A stretch of 34,210 nt of DNA from Candidatus Accumulibacter sp. UBA704. GTDB taxonomy: Bacteria > Pseudomonadota > Gammaproteobacteria > Burkholderiales > Rhodocyclaceae. This document shows, one piece after another, positions 16,537 through 24,069 of this stretch. The position numbers and the translations under genes were made by a program. The notes beneath the pieces are model-generated. The model had not been told where the DNA came from. It was given only the letters and a program-made list of their open reading frames with translations, and made no database searches. The first letter of the stretch is position 1, and the number at the start of each line of letters is the position of its first letter. The DNA is taken from the NCBI GenBank assembly GCA_002304785.1, contig DBMG01000114.1, positions 1-34,210 on the forward strand, in the 5' to 3' direction.

Positions 16537-17177
16537 CAGGCCTTGCGCGCCAGCCGATAGAACGCCAGGCTGCCGTTCAGGTTGGGATCGTCGGTGACCG
16601 GCTGGCCGAAGACGTCGAAAGCAAGCCGTTCAAGGATCTCGATGCCCAGCTTGTCGCACAGGGCTTCGAAATCGACGATAGTGAAAAAGCGCACGTTCGG
16701 AGTGTCGTACCACTCGTAAGGCAGATCCTCCGAGACCGGCATGTGGCCGGCGGCAATCGCCTCGCGGTTCACCCGGTAGGCGAAATTGGGGAAGCTGACG
16801 ATGGCTTCTCCGGCGACGCGCAGCATCTCGCCGAGAATGCGCTCGGTGCTGTGCATGGCTTGCAGCGCCTGCGAGATGATGGCGTGGCTGAACGATTTGT
16901 CCTCGAAGCCGGACAGCCCGCCCTCAATGTCGATCTGGATGACATCGATGCCGTTGCGGATGCATCCCAGCACGCTGTTGTCATCGATTTCCACCCCGTA
17001 GCCCGTGATGCCCTTATTCTCGTTGAGATAGCGCAGCAGTCGTCCGTCGCCGCAACCGAGGTCGAGCACGTGTTCGCCGGCGGCGATCCAGTTGGCGATC
17101 ACCGCGAAGTCGAAACGTTCGCGCTCCTTGGCTGTCAGCGGGTTCATGCCGGTCCCGTGCAATTTTCCGTGGGTCAT
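16536..17177 (-). CDS. metW: Methionine biosynthesis protein MetW
   Basis: A 213-residue SAM-dependent methyltransferase-fold protein. The SAM-binding glycine motif VLDLGCGDGRLLRYL is at residues 37-51. GYGVEIDDNSVLGCIRNGIDVIQ follows, and the MetW-specific FSHAIISQALQAM and YEWYDTPNVRFFTI segments are clear. MetW is genetically required, with MetX, for homoserine acylation in many proteobacteria, and is thought to assist MetX. It overlaps metX by 4 nt (ATGA) and ampG by 1 nt. The partner gene order metX-metW is conserved and supports the call. Confidence 0.94.
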   Translation of the reverse strand: MTHGKLHGTGMNPLTAKERERFDFAVIANWIAAGEHVLDLGCGDGRLLRYLNENKGITGYGVEIDDNSVLGCIRNGIDVIQIDIEGGLSGFEDKSFSHAIISQALQAMHSTERILGEMLRVAGEAIVSFPNFAYRVNREAIAAGHMPVSEDLPYEWYDTPNVRFFTIVDFEALCDKLGIEILERLAFDVFGQPVTDDPNLNGSLAFYRLARKA

Positions 17178-18301
17178 ACCTTAATGTTCTCCAGATAGGC
17201 GCGCAGCGCCGCATGGTAGTGCGGGTCGTCGAGCAGGAACGAGTCGTGGCCGGCGTCGCAATCGATCTCCGCATAGGCGACCCGGCGGCGGTTGTGCATC
17301 AGCGCGAAGACGATCTCGCGTGAGCGTGCCGGGGAGAATCGCCAGTCCGTGGTGAAGCTGGCGACCAGGAAACTCGCCTTGGCGCGGGCTAGTGCCGCCG
17401 CCAGGTTGCCATCGTAGGCATAGGCCGGATCGAAGTAATCGAGAGCCTTGGTCGTCAGCAGGTAAGTGTTGGCGTCAAAAAATCCGGCGAACTTGTCTCC
17501 CTGGTGCCGCAGATAGGATTCGATCTCGAAGTCGACGCCGAAACTGAAACTGTGCTCGCCGTTGCGCAGCTGCCGTCCGAATTTTTCGTCCATCTGGTCG
17601 TCGGAGAGGTAGGTAATGTGCCCGATCATGCGTGCCAGGCGCAGGCCGCGGGTCGGAACAACCCCGTGGTCGGCGTAATGTCCGCCGTGGAATTCCGGGT
17701 CGGATAGGATAGCCTGGCGGGCCACTTCATTGAAGGCGATGTTCTGCGCCGAGAGCTTGGGTGCGGAGGCTATTGCGACAGCGTGGCGGATGCGTTCCGG
17801 GAATTGCAGCGACCACTCGATGGCCTGCATACCGCCCAGGCTGCCGCCGATGATGGCTGCCCAAGTGTCGATGCCCAGATGGTCAGCCAGTTTGGACTGT
17901 GCGGCCACCCAGTCTTCCACCGTGATCAGCGGAAAATCGGCACCGTAGCGCTTGCCTGTTTCGGGATTCAGCGAGAGCGGTCCGGTCGAGCCATAGCAAC
18001 CGCCCAGATTGTTGACTCCGATGACGAAGAACTTGCGGGTGTCGAGCGGCTTCCCCGGGCCGACAAGGTTGTCCCACCAGCCGACGTTGCCCGGATTGTC
18101 GGCATGGATTCCGGCAACGTGATGGCTTCCGGAAAGCGCATGGCAGACCAGCACGGCATTGGAGCGGGAGGCGTTGAGTGTTCCGTAGGTTTCATAAACC
18201 AGTTCGAACGACGGCAGGCAGCCGCCGCCTTTCAGGGTCAGCGGTGCGTTGTGACAGAAGCGTTGCGGGGCAACGAGGCCGACAGAATTCTTGAGTGACA
18301 T
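17174..18301 (-). CDS. metX: Homoserine O-acyltransferase MetX
   Basis: A 375-residue alpha/beta-hydrolase-fold enzyme. Family landmarks are FELVYETYGTLN near residue 31, CHALSGSHHVAG, the GGCYGSTGPLS segment and the nucleophile elbow GGSLGGMQAIEW (Ser near 144). The catalytic Asp is in the FTTDWRFSP region and the catalytic His in DAGHDSFL near the C-terminus. It acylates homoserine for methionine synthesis. Whether the acyl donor is acetyl-CoA or succinyl-CoA cannot be settled here, since proteobacterial MetX proteins can use either. The ATG at 18301 matches family N-termini (MSLKNSVGLV); a TTG 8 codons upstream is disfavoured. It lies just downstream of a SAM-II riboswitch and terminator and is coupled to metW. 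Confidence 0.95.
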   Translation of the reverse strand: MSLKNSVGLVAPQRFCHNAPLTLKGGGCLPSFELVYETYGTLNASRSNAVLVCHALSGSHHVAGIHADNPGNVGWWDNLVGPGKPLDTRKFFVIGVNNLGGCYGSTGPLSLNPETGKRYGADFPLITVEDWVAAQSKLADHLGIDTWAAIIGGSLGGMQAIEWSLQFPERIRHAVAIASAPKLSAQNIAFNEVARQAILSDPEFHGGHYADHGVVPTRGLRLARMIGHITYLSDDQMDEKFGRQLRNGEHSFSFGVDFEIESYLRHQGDKFAGFFDANTYLLTTKALDYFDPAYAYDGNLAAALARAKASFLVASFTTDWRFSPARSREIVFALMHNRRRVAYAEIDCDAGHDSFLLDDPHYHAALRAYLENIKV

Positions 18302-18311
18302 TGCTTTCGTA

Positions 18312-18358
18312 CCGATAAAAAACAAGAGCCCAGTCGGCTGTGCATGGCGGACTGGGCT
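18312..18358 (-). terminator. Intrinsic terminator in the metX leader
   Basis: On the minus strand, AGCCCAGTC (18358-18350) pairs perfectly with GACTGGGCT (18335-18327) around a 14-nt loop. It is followed by CTTGTTTTTT (18326-18317). The 9-bp stem plus T-tract is a standard Rho-independent terminator. It lies between the SAM-II aptamer and the metX ATG, 26 nt before the start, so it probably is the expression platform of the riboswitch rather than the end of ptsI. Confidence 0.85.
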
Positions 18359-18360
18359 GA

Positions 18361-18416
18361 CTCCGCTTTAGCCGTATTTGTTGAGCGCCCGCAAGCTGAT
18401 CGTTCAAATCGGCGCT
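18361..18416 (-). promoter_or_regulatory. SAM-II riboswitch aptamer upstream of metX
   Basis: The minus-strand sequence has the SAM-II (metA-motif) layout. P1 forms from AGCGCC (18416-18411) with GGCGCT (18389-18384). Conserved GATTTG follows P1 (18410-18405), CTTGC is in the loop (18395-18391), and after P1 comes an A-rich stretch CAACAAATA and the conserved GCTAAA (18372-18367). AGCT (18397-18394) can pair with GGCT (18373-18370) as the pseudoknot. The order and motifs match the structurally known SAM-II aptamer. The predicted transcription start (about 18418) falls at the 5' end of P1, and a terminator follows directly. The aptamer should bind S-adenosylmethionine and repress metX. The class is best known from Alphaproteobacteria. 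Confidence 0.87.
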
Positions 18417-18424
18417 ATCCATGC

Positions 18425-18453
18425 AAGTTACCGCTGCCTTCCGTAAAAGTCAA
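18425..18453 (-). promoter_or_regulatory. Promoter of the metX riboswitch transcript
   Basis: On the minus strand, TTGACT (18453-18448) and TAACTT (18430-18425) are 17 nt apart. Initiation about 7 nt downstream would start the RNA right at the SAM-II aptamer. The -35 matches consensus at five of six positions; the -10 is weak. Confidence 0.6.
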
Positions 18454-18503
18454 ACCGCTTGGGGGGTGCTTCCCGCCGGCATCTCGCTTCCTCGCCCAAT
18501 CCG

Positions 18504-20252
18504 TTACTGCTGCAAGGTGTTCAGACGCTCGATCTGTTCCTCGATCTTGGCCGATTCCTCCAGACGGACGATGCGGCGGACGATCGGTTCGATCTCGGAG
18601 ATGTCGCTCTGCTTGATGCGTTGTTTGACTGCTGGAATCTGCGCCGGGAACATCGAGAACTGGCGCAGACCCATGCCGAGGAGGATACGGGTGAACATCG
18701 GGTCGCCGGCCATTTCGCCGCACATCGATACCGGGACATTGGCCTTCTCGGCGCTGCTGATGATATGCGACAGCAGCATCATGATGGCCGGGTGCAGCGG
18801 ATCGTAGAGGTTGGCGACTTGCTCGTCGGTGCGGTCGATGGCCAGGGTGTACTGGATTAGGTCGTTGGTGCCGATGGACACGAAATCCAGGCGGCGCAAG
18901 AAGACGCCGATGGCCAGCGCCGCGGCCGGCACCTCGATCATGCCGCCGACTTCGATATTTTCGTCGAACGGGATCTTTTCTCCGCGCAGGCTCGACTTGG
19001 CGTGCTCCACCGCGGCCAGCGTCTGGTCTACCTGAAATGCGTGCGAGAGCATCGGCACCATGATCTTGACTTTGCCGAGCTTCGAGGCGCGCAGGATGGC
19101 CCTGAGCTGGGCTTGGAATACTTTCGGTTCGGCCAGCGACAGGCGTATCGAGCGCAGCCCGAGCGCCGGGTTGTCGCGCCGGCGATCTTCGAATGATTCG
19201 TCGACGTGTAGTTGTTTGTCGTTGCCCAGGTCGAACGTGCGGATGGTGATCGGGCGGCCTTCCATGCCTTTGACCGCCTTGCGGTAGGCCTCGAACTGTT
19301 CGTCCTCGCTCGGCATGTCGCCGCGGCCCAGGAAGATGAATTCGGTGCGGAACAGGCCGACCCCGTCTGCGCCGCTTTCGAGCACCGCATCGACGTCACC
19401 GGGTTCCTCGATGTTGGCCAGCAGGTCGATCTTGACCTTGTCGAGGGTGGTGGCACGGGCGGTCTTGAGCAGCTTGAGCTTCGATTTCTCGATCTCGAAC
19501 TGGCTTCTGCGCAACTCGTATTCCTCGAGGATGCGCCGGTCGGGATTGACGATGACGACGCCGCGCGTGCCGTCGACGATCAGGGTTTCCTTGTCGCGGA
19601 TCAGTGACCGTGCGTTGTGCAGGCCAAGCACGGCTGGAATGCCCATGCCGCGCGCAAGAATCGCGGTATGCGAAGTGGCGCCGCCCACGTCGGTAACAAA
19701 GGATGCGAAGTTCTGGTCCTTGAAGGCCATCACGTCGGCTGGCGAAAGATCGTGGCCGACCACGATGAGGTTTTCGCCCTTGACTCCCTTGAGTCGTCCG
19801 GAGGCGTGGTCGGGATGCTCGCTCAGTTCGCGCACAACCCGCTCGACGGCTTGCCGCACGTCGTAGCTGCGTTCACGCAGATAGACGTCTTCGACGTGCT
19901 CGAACTGTTCGACGAGCAGTTCCATCTGCTGCACGATGGCCCATTCGGCGTTGCAGCGCCGTTCCCGGATGATCTGTTTGGGTACTTCCGACAGTTCGGG
20001 GTCGTCGAGAATCATGCGATGCAGGTCGATGAATGCGCGCATGTCGGCCGGAGACTTCTCCAGGCTTTTCGTCATCGCGTCGAACTCGGCGCGCACCCGC
20101 GCGAATGCCGCCTCCAGGCGGGCGACTTCCTTCTCCACCATGCGCGGGGCGATGACCAGATGCGAGACTTCCAGCGTCGCCTGCGAGATAAGGTGCGCCT
20201 GTCCGATGGCGATGCCGCCGGATACCGCGAGCCCATGCAGGGTGAAGCTCAT
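18504..20252 (-). CDS. ptsI: PTS enzyme I (phosphoenolpyruvate-protein phosphotransferase)
   Basis: A 582-residue enzyme I. The phosphohistidine loop GGATSHTAILARGMGIPAV places the active His at residue 195. The PEP-binding domain has VGLFRTEFIFLGRGDMPSEDEQ, ITIRTFDLGNDKQ, FVSIGTNDLIQYTLAIDR and VSMCGEMAGDP with the conserved Cys. EI takes phosphate from PEP and passes it to HPr, encoded just upstream. I use the ATG at 20252, 7 nt after the ptsH stop, with AAGGAG upstream, since it gives the usual MSFTLHGLAVSGGIAIGQA start. No sugar-specific EII gene is present in the window, so this is probably a regulatory PTS. Confidence 0.95.
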   Translation of the reverse strand: MSFTLHGLAVSGGIAIGQAHLISQATLEVSHLVIAPRMVEKEVARLEAAFARVRAEFDAMTKSLEKSPADMRAFIDLHRMILDDPELSEVPKQIIRERRCNAEWAIVQQMELLVEQFEHVEDVYLRERSYDVRQAVERVVRELSEHPDHASGRLKGVKGENLIVVGHDLSPADVMAFKDQNFASFVTDVGGATSHTAILARGMGIPAVLGLHNARSLIRDKETLIVDGTRGVVIVNPDRRILEEYELRRSQFEIEKSKLKLLKTARATTLDKVKIDLLANIEEPGDVDAVLESGADGVGLFRTEFIFLGRGDMPSEDEQFEAYRKAVKGMEGRPITIRTFDLGNDKQLHVDESFEDRRRDNPALGLRSIRLSLAEPKVFQAQLRAILRASKLGKVKIMVPMLSHAFQVDQTLAAVEHAKSSLRGEKIPFDENIEVGGMIEVPAAALAIGVFLRRLDFVSIGTNDLIQYTLAIDRTDEQVANLYDPLHPAIMMLLSHIISSAEKANVPVSMCGEMAGDPMFTRILLGMGLRQFSMFPAQIPAVKQRIKQSDISEIEPIVRRIVRLEESAKIEEQIERLNTLQQ

Positions 20253-20259
20253 GGCGTGC

Positions 20260-20529
20260 CTATTCTCCTTCACCAAACTTGTCCGCGATCAGTTTGAGAA
20301 TGCCGTCGAGCGCTTCCTGCTCATCGTCGCCAGTGGTTTCGATCACCACTTTCGAACCCTTGCCGGCGGCCAGCATCATCACGCCCATGATGCTCTTCGC
20401 ATTGATCCGGCGTGATCCTTTCTCCATCCAGATTTCGCAATCGAAGCTGCCGGCCAGTTGGGTCAGTTTTGCCGACGCCCGTGCGTGCAGGCCAAGTTTG
20501 TTGATGATTTCCGTTTCCGCGCGTGCCAT
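20260..20529 (-). CDS. ptsH: HPr phosphocarrier protein
   Basis: An 89-residue HPr. The active-site region NKLGLHARASAKLTQLA puts the EI-phosphorylated His at residue 15. KSIMGVMMLAAGKG puts a Ser at residue 46, the site used by HPr kinase in species that have one. The C-terminus is acidic as usual. The start has AGGA 7 nt upstream. ptsI follows after 7 nt. In many Betaproteobacteria a mannose-type EIIA gene precedes ptsH; here the next upstream gene is apbE, 141 nt away, and no EIIA is visible. Confidence 0.95.
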   Translation of the reverse strand: MARAETEIINKLGLHARASAKLTQLAGSFDCEIWMEKGSRRINAKSIMGVMMLAAGKGSKVVIETTGDDEQEALDGILKLIADKFGEGE

Positions 20530-20670
20530 TTGGATGTCCTGTAGATCCGTCTATCAATGCACAGTCATGTGTTCTTGCTGGTCCCCACGCAGTGGGTTGT
20601 CGAAGACGCCACCTGCGCTCAACCAGCCATCATTCTAAGGGATTCCGCGTGAGACGGAAGTCCTTCGCGG

Positions 20671-21726
20671 CTATTTGGCCTCGGGCAAGGCAATTTCCCG
20701 CAGATTCTCGGGCTTGCTGGTGAATTGCAGACGTTTGTTCAGCCGCGGACTGACTTCGATGTTGCCCTGAGCATCGATCCGGAGGATCTGGTCGACATCC
20801 AGCTTGCGGGCCATTTCCGGCCATGACTCTCCAGCGATGAACAGGGGTTTCGAAGCCATGTCGGAAAGGGTGCCGGCCGACGTGCGAGGAGAAATCAGCA
20901 CGGTCAGCGCCTGGGTATGCGTGACCGGTTCGCCTGTGCGCGGATCAAGCAAGTGGCAGTAGCGTTTGCCGTCTACCTCGAAATAGCGTTGATAATCGCC
21001 GGACGTGCCGATCGCTTCGCCGTCCATCAGCTTCAGTATGGCCAGCGGACCGGGCTGGCGCGGATGCTGAATGCCGACACTCCACGCTTCGCCATTCTTG
21101 CTGCCCAAAGCCATGACATTGCCGCCGATGTTGATCAGCGCATTCGTGGCCCCGTGCTCGCGCAGGAGTGCTGCGGCCCGGTCAAGCGCGTAGCCCTTCA
21201 GGTATCCGCCCAGATCGATGGCCACGTTGCGCGAGCGACTGCTGACGCGCAATCCTTCGATCTGCAGGTCGGCGATACCGGCGCGGTTGCGGAGCCATTC
21301 CGCGACGACGCCCGGTTCAGGCAGGACAGCCTTGAAGTCGCTCGATTGAAACCCCCAGGCCTGAATCAGGCGGCCGATACCCGGATCGAACAGGCCGTCT
21401 CCCTGCGCTGAGCGACGCTGCGCATCGACCAGCAGCGCGGCCATTTCTTCGCTGACCACGTGGGACTTTCCTTCGGCCAGGGCATTGTTGAGGTCGCTCA
21501 GTTCGGACGGCTGCCAGGCGTGGTAGGTGCGGTGCAGGCGATCGAATTCACTCAGTACGGCCGAGGCGGCCGGCCGCGCCCGGGCTTCCTCCAGTCCGGC
21601 GACAAGGATCTCGACGCGGGTTCCGAAGACAAAGGATTCCTGATGATGCAGAGGCGCTTTGCCGCATGCGGCAAGCAGAAAAACGGCCAGGGTCAGCAGG
21701 GCCGAGGTCAGGCGGGTTCTATTCAC
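20671..21726 (-). CDS. apbE: ApbE-family FAD:protein FMN transferase, lipoprotein
   Basis: A 351-residue lipoprotein. The lipobox is LLAACG with Cys21. Family motifs are VFGTRVEILV near residue 33, DPGIGRLIQAWGF near 114, DLGGYLKGYALDRA near 171, NIGGNVMALG near 199 and GTSGDYQRYFEVDGKRYCHLLDPRTGEP at about 240-267. ApbE attaches FMN to Thr of flavoproteins such as NqrC and RnfG, or trims FAD. The metal-site segment differs from the norm: family members usually read DALSTALF, but here it is DMASKPLF (Asp289 kept, Lys293 in the place of the Thr ligand). It overlaps gshB by 4 nt (ATGA). No target flavoprotein is encoded nearby. Confidence 0.9.
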   Translation of the reverse strand: MNRTRLTSALLTLAVFLLAACGKAPLHHQESFVFGTRVEILVAGLEEARARPAASAVLSEFDRLHRTYHAWQPSELSDLNNALAEGKSHVVSEEMAALLVDAQRRSAQGDGLFDPGIGRLIQAWGFQSSDFKAVLPEPGVVAEWLRNRAGIADLQIEGLRVSSRSRNVAIDLGGYLKGYALDRAAALLREHGATNALINIGGNVMALGSKNGEAWSVGIQHPRQPGPLAILKLMDGEAIGTSGDYQRYFEVDGKRYCHLLDPRTGEPVTHTQALTVLISPRTSAGTLSDMASKPLFIAGESWPEMARKLDVDQILRIDAQGNIEVSPRLNKRLQFTSKPENLREIALPEAK

Positions 21727-22715
21727 GATTCGTCGCTGTCGTTTTCGGTTGGGGGAATCGGCTCGGCGCCACAGGAGGCCTCAACCGCCTTGATGAACAT
21801 GGCCGCTGAGTCGAAGCCCGTCTGCTGGCAGATCTCGACCATGCAGGTCGGGCTGGTGACGTTGATTTCCGTCAGCCAGTCGCCGATCACGTCGATGCCG
21901 ACAAAAATCATGCCGCGCTCCGCGAGCATGGGGGCCAGGGTTTCGGCGATCTCGCGGTCGCGCGTCGACAGCGGCCGTGCTTCGCCCCGTCCGCCGGCGG
22001 CGAGGTTGCCGCGGGTTTCGCCAGCCATTGGAATGCGCGCCAGGCAATAAGGCACGACTTCTCCGCCGATGATCAGGATGCGTTTGTCTCCTTCGGAAAT
22101 GGCCGGGATGAAACGCTGGGCCATGATCGTCCGCTGACCATCGCGGGTGAGCGTCTCGATGATCACGTTGCGATTCGGGTCGTCGTCGCGCACGCGAAAG
22201 ACCTGGCTGCCGCCCATGCCGTCGAGTGGCTTCAGTACCGTATCGCGGTGGGTGCCGATGAATTCCCGGATCATTCCGGCGTCACGTGTCACCAGGGTGG
22301 GGACGGTGAATTCGGCGAACTCGGTGATGGCGAACTTTTCCGAATGGTCGCGCAGGGCGCGGGGGCTGTTGAAGATACGTGCTCCGTCCGCTTCGGCACG
22401 CTCGAGCAGCCACGTGGTGGTTACGTACTCCATGTCGAACGGCGGATCCTTGCGCATGATCACCGCGTCGAAGCCGCGCAACGGCCCGATCATGCTTTCT
22501 CCCTCGACATACCACTCCGAGTTGGACTCCAGAAGGACGATGCTGGTGGCTTCGGCGCACACCCCGTGCTGCGTCGTCCAGTGGATGGAAGGCTGCTGGA
22601 TGGTGCACACCGCGTGCCCGGCCGCCTGCGCCGCGCGCATCATGGCGATGCTCGAATCCTTGTAGGGTTTCAATGCGTCGAGCGGGTCAACAATGAATGC
22701 GATGCGCAGGGGCAT
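21723..22715 (-). CDS. gshB: Glutathione synthetase
   Basis: A 330-residue ATP-grasp enzyme, slightly longer than the usual 315 because of a charged C-terminal tail ending in ENDSDES. It shows IAFIVDPLDALKPYKDSS at the N-terminus, the VIMRKDPPFDMEY motif near residue 84, the ATP-grasp segment TVLKPLDGMGGSQVFRV near 158-174, a Gly/Ala-rich loop RGNLAAGGRGEARPL, and FVGIDVIGDWLTEINVTSPT near the C-terminus. It joins gamma-glutamylcysteine to glycine. It follows gshA after 3 nt and overlaps apbE by 4 nt, so gshA-gshB-apbE is one transcription unit. Confidence 0.96.
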   Translation of the reverse strand: MPLRIAFIVDPLDALKPYKDSSIAMMRAAQAAGHAVCTIQQPSIHWTTQHGVCAEATSIVLLESNSEWYVEGESMIGPLRGFDAVIMRKDPPFDMEYVTTTWLLERAEADGARIFNSPRALRDHSEKFAITEFAEFTVPTLVTRDAGMIREFIGTHRDTVLKPLDGMGGSQVFRVRDDDPNRNVIIETLTRDGQRTIMAQRFIPAISEGDKRILIIGGEVVPYCLARIPMAGETRGNLAAGGRGEARPLSTRDREIAETLAPMLAERGMIFVGIDVIGDWLTEINVTSPTCMVEICQQTGFDSAAMFIKAVEASCGAEPIPPTENDSDES

Positions 22716-22718
22716 GGC

Positions 22719-24005
22719 TCATTCCTCCTTCGGTTCGGTACGTTCGAGTTCCAGCGACGCGGCCAGCAGCGCCAGTCGGGCGACGACACCGTAGGCGTAG
22801 AAACGGTTGGGGGCGGCGTCCGGCGTCTGGTAGCGGTCGGGCAGGCAGCAACTGGTTTCAAAGGCCAGTGGTTCGAAATGCATCCCCGGCGCGTTGAGGT
22901 TCTCGTCCTTGCCGCGCCCCGAGTGCACGCGGTAGAAACCGCCGACGACGTAACGGTCGATCATGTACACGACGGGCTCGGCAACGCCGTCGGCGACATG
23001 TTCCCGGGTGTGAACGCCTTCCTGGATGATCACCTGGGAGACGCTCATGCCTTCCTTGATGACCGACATCTTGTTGCGTTGCTTGCGGTTCAGTCCGACG
23101 ACCTCGGCGGCGTCCTTGACGGTCATGACGCCCATGCCGTAGGTGCCGGCGTCGGCCTTGACCACCACGTAGGGCGTCTCGTCGATGCCGTATTCCTTGT
23201 ACTTCTCGCGGATCAGGCCGAGCACGGCGTTGACGTTGGCGGCCAGGCAGTCCTCGCCTTGGCGTTCATGGAAATTGATGCTGTCGCAGACGGAGAAGTA
23301 CGGGTTGATCTGCCACGGGTCGATGCCGACCAGTCTGGCGAATTCATCGGCCACCCCGTCGTAGGCGGCGAAGTGGTTAGACTTGCGGCGCACCGCCCAG
23401 CCGGCGTGCAGCGGCGGCAGGACGAACTGCTCGTTGAGATTCTGCAGGATTTCCGGAACGCCGGCCGTCAGGTCGTTGTTGAGCAGGACCGCGCAGGGGT
23501 CGAAGTCGGCCAGACCGACACGGTATTTGTTGCGCACCAGGGGTTCGAGCACCAGCGAGGTGCCGTTGGGCAGCTCGACCGGCGTGGGCTTGTCGATCTC
23601 GGGCAACAGCGAGCCGACACGCACGTTCAGCCCGGTCATGCGCAGGATGGTTACCAGTTGCGCCACGTTCTGCAGGTAGAAAAGGTTGCGCGTATGGTTC
23701 TCGGGGATCAGCAGCAGGCTCTTGGCCATCGGACAGATCTTGTCGATGGCCGTCATGGCCGCCTGTACGCACAGCGGCAGGAAGGCCGAATTGAGGTTGT
23801 TGAATCCGCCGGGAAACAGGTTCATGTCCACCGGCGCCAGCTTGAAGCCGGCGTTGCGCAGGTCGACCGAACCGTAGAACGGCGGCGTGTGCTCCTGCCA
23901 CTGTCCGCGCAGCCAGCGTTCGATTTCCGGCGTGGCGTCGAGGAATTTCCGTTCAAGTTCGAGCAGGGGGCCGGTCAGGGCCGTTGTCAGACGAGGAACC
24001 ATCAT
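22719..24005 (-). CDS. gshA: Glutamate-cysteine ligase, proteobacterial type
   Basis: A 428-residue protein of the glutamate-cysteine ligase family found in Betaproteobacteria, unrelated in detail to E. coli GshA. Recognisable stretches are LELERKFLDATPEIERWL near residue 15, FNNLNSAFLPLCVQAA near 68, LIPENHTRNLFYLQNVA near 97, YVVVKADAGTYGMGVMTV near 276 and the ATP-grasp-like VSQVIIQEGVHTRE region. It catalyses the first and rate-limiting step of glutathione synthesis. The start ATG at 24005 has GGAG about 6 nt upstream. Followed by gshB, which confirms the pathway. Confidence 0.94.
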   Translation of the reverse strand: MMVPRLTTALTGPLLELERKFLDATPEIERWLRGQWQEHTPPFYGSVDLRNAGFKLAPVDMNLFPGGFNNLNSAFLPLCVQAAMTAIDKICPMAKSLLLIPENHTRNLFYLQNVAQLVTILRMTGLNVRVGSLLPEIDKPTPVELPNGTSLVLEPLVRNKYRVGLADFDPCAVLLNNDLTAGVPEILQNLNEQFVLPPLHAGWAVRRKSNHFAAYDGVADEFARLVGIDPWQINPYFSVCDSINFHERQGEDCLAANVNAVLGLIREKYKEYGIDETPYVVVKADAGTYGMGVMTVKDAAEVVGLNRKQRNKMSVIKEGMSVSQVIIQEGVHTREHVADGVAEPVVYMIDRYVVGGFYRVHSGRGKDENLNAPGMHFEPLAFETSCCLPDRYQTPDAAPNRFYAYGVVARLALLAASLELERTEPKEE

Positions 24006-24069
24006 TGCTCTCCATTCAGTCCGGGGCAGGCGAGAATTCTGCTCCGGCGTTCCGATCGCACGGGGGCGT

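Noticed and set aside
20584..20596. CCCAC-GCA-GTGGG hairpin between apbE and ptsH as a terminator
   Set aside because: The stem is only 5 bp and no T-tract follows on either strand; too weak to annotate as a terminator.
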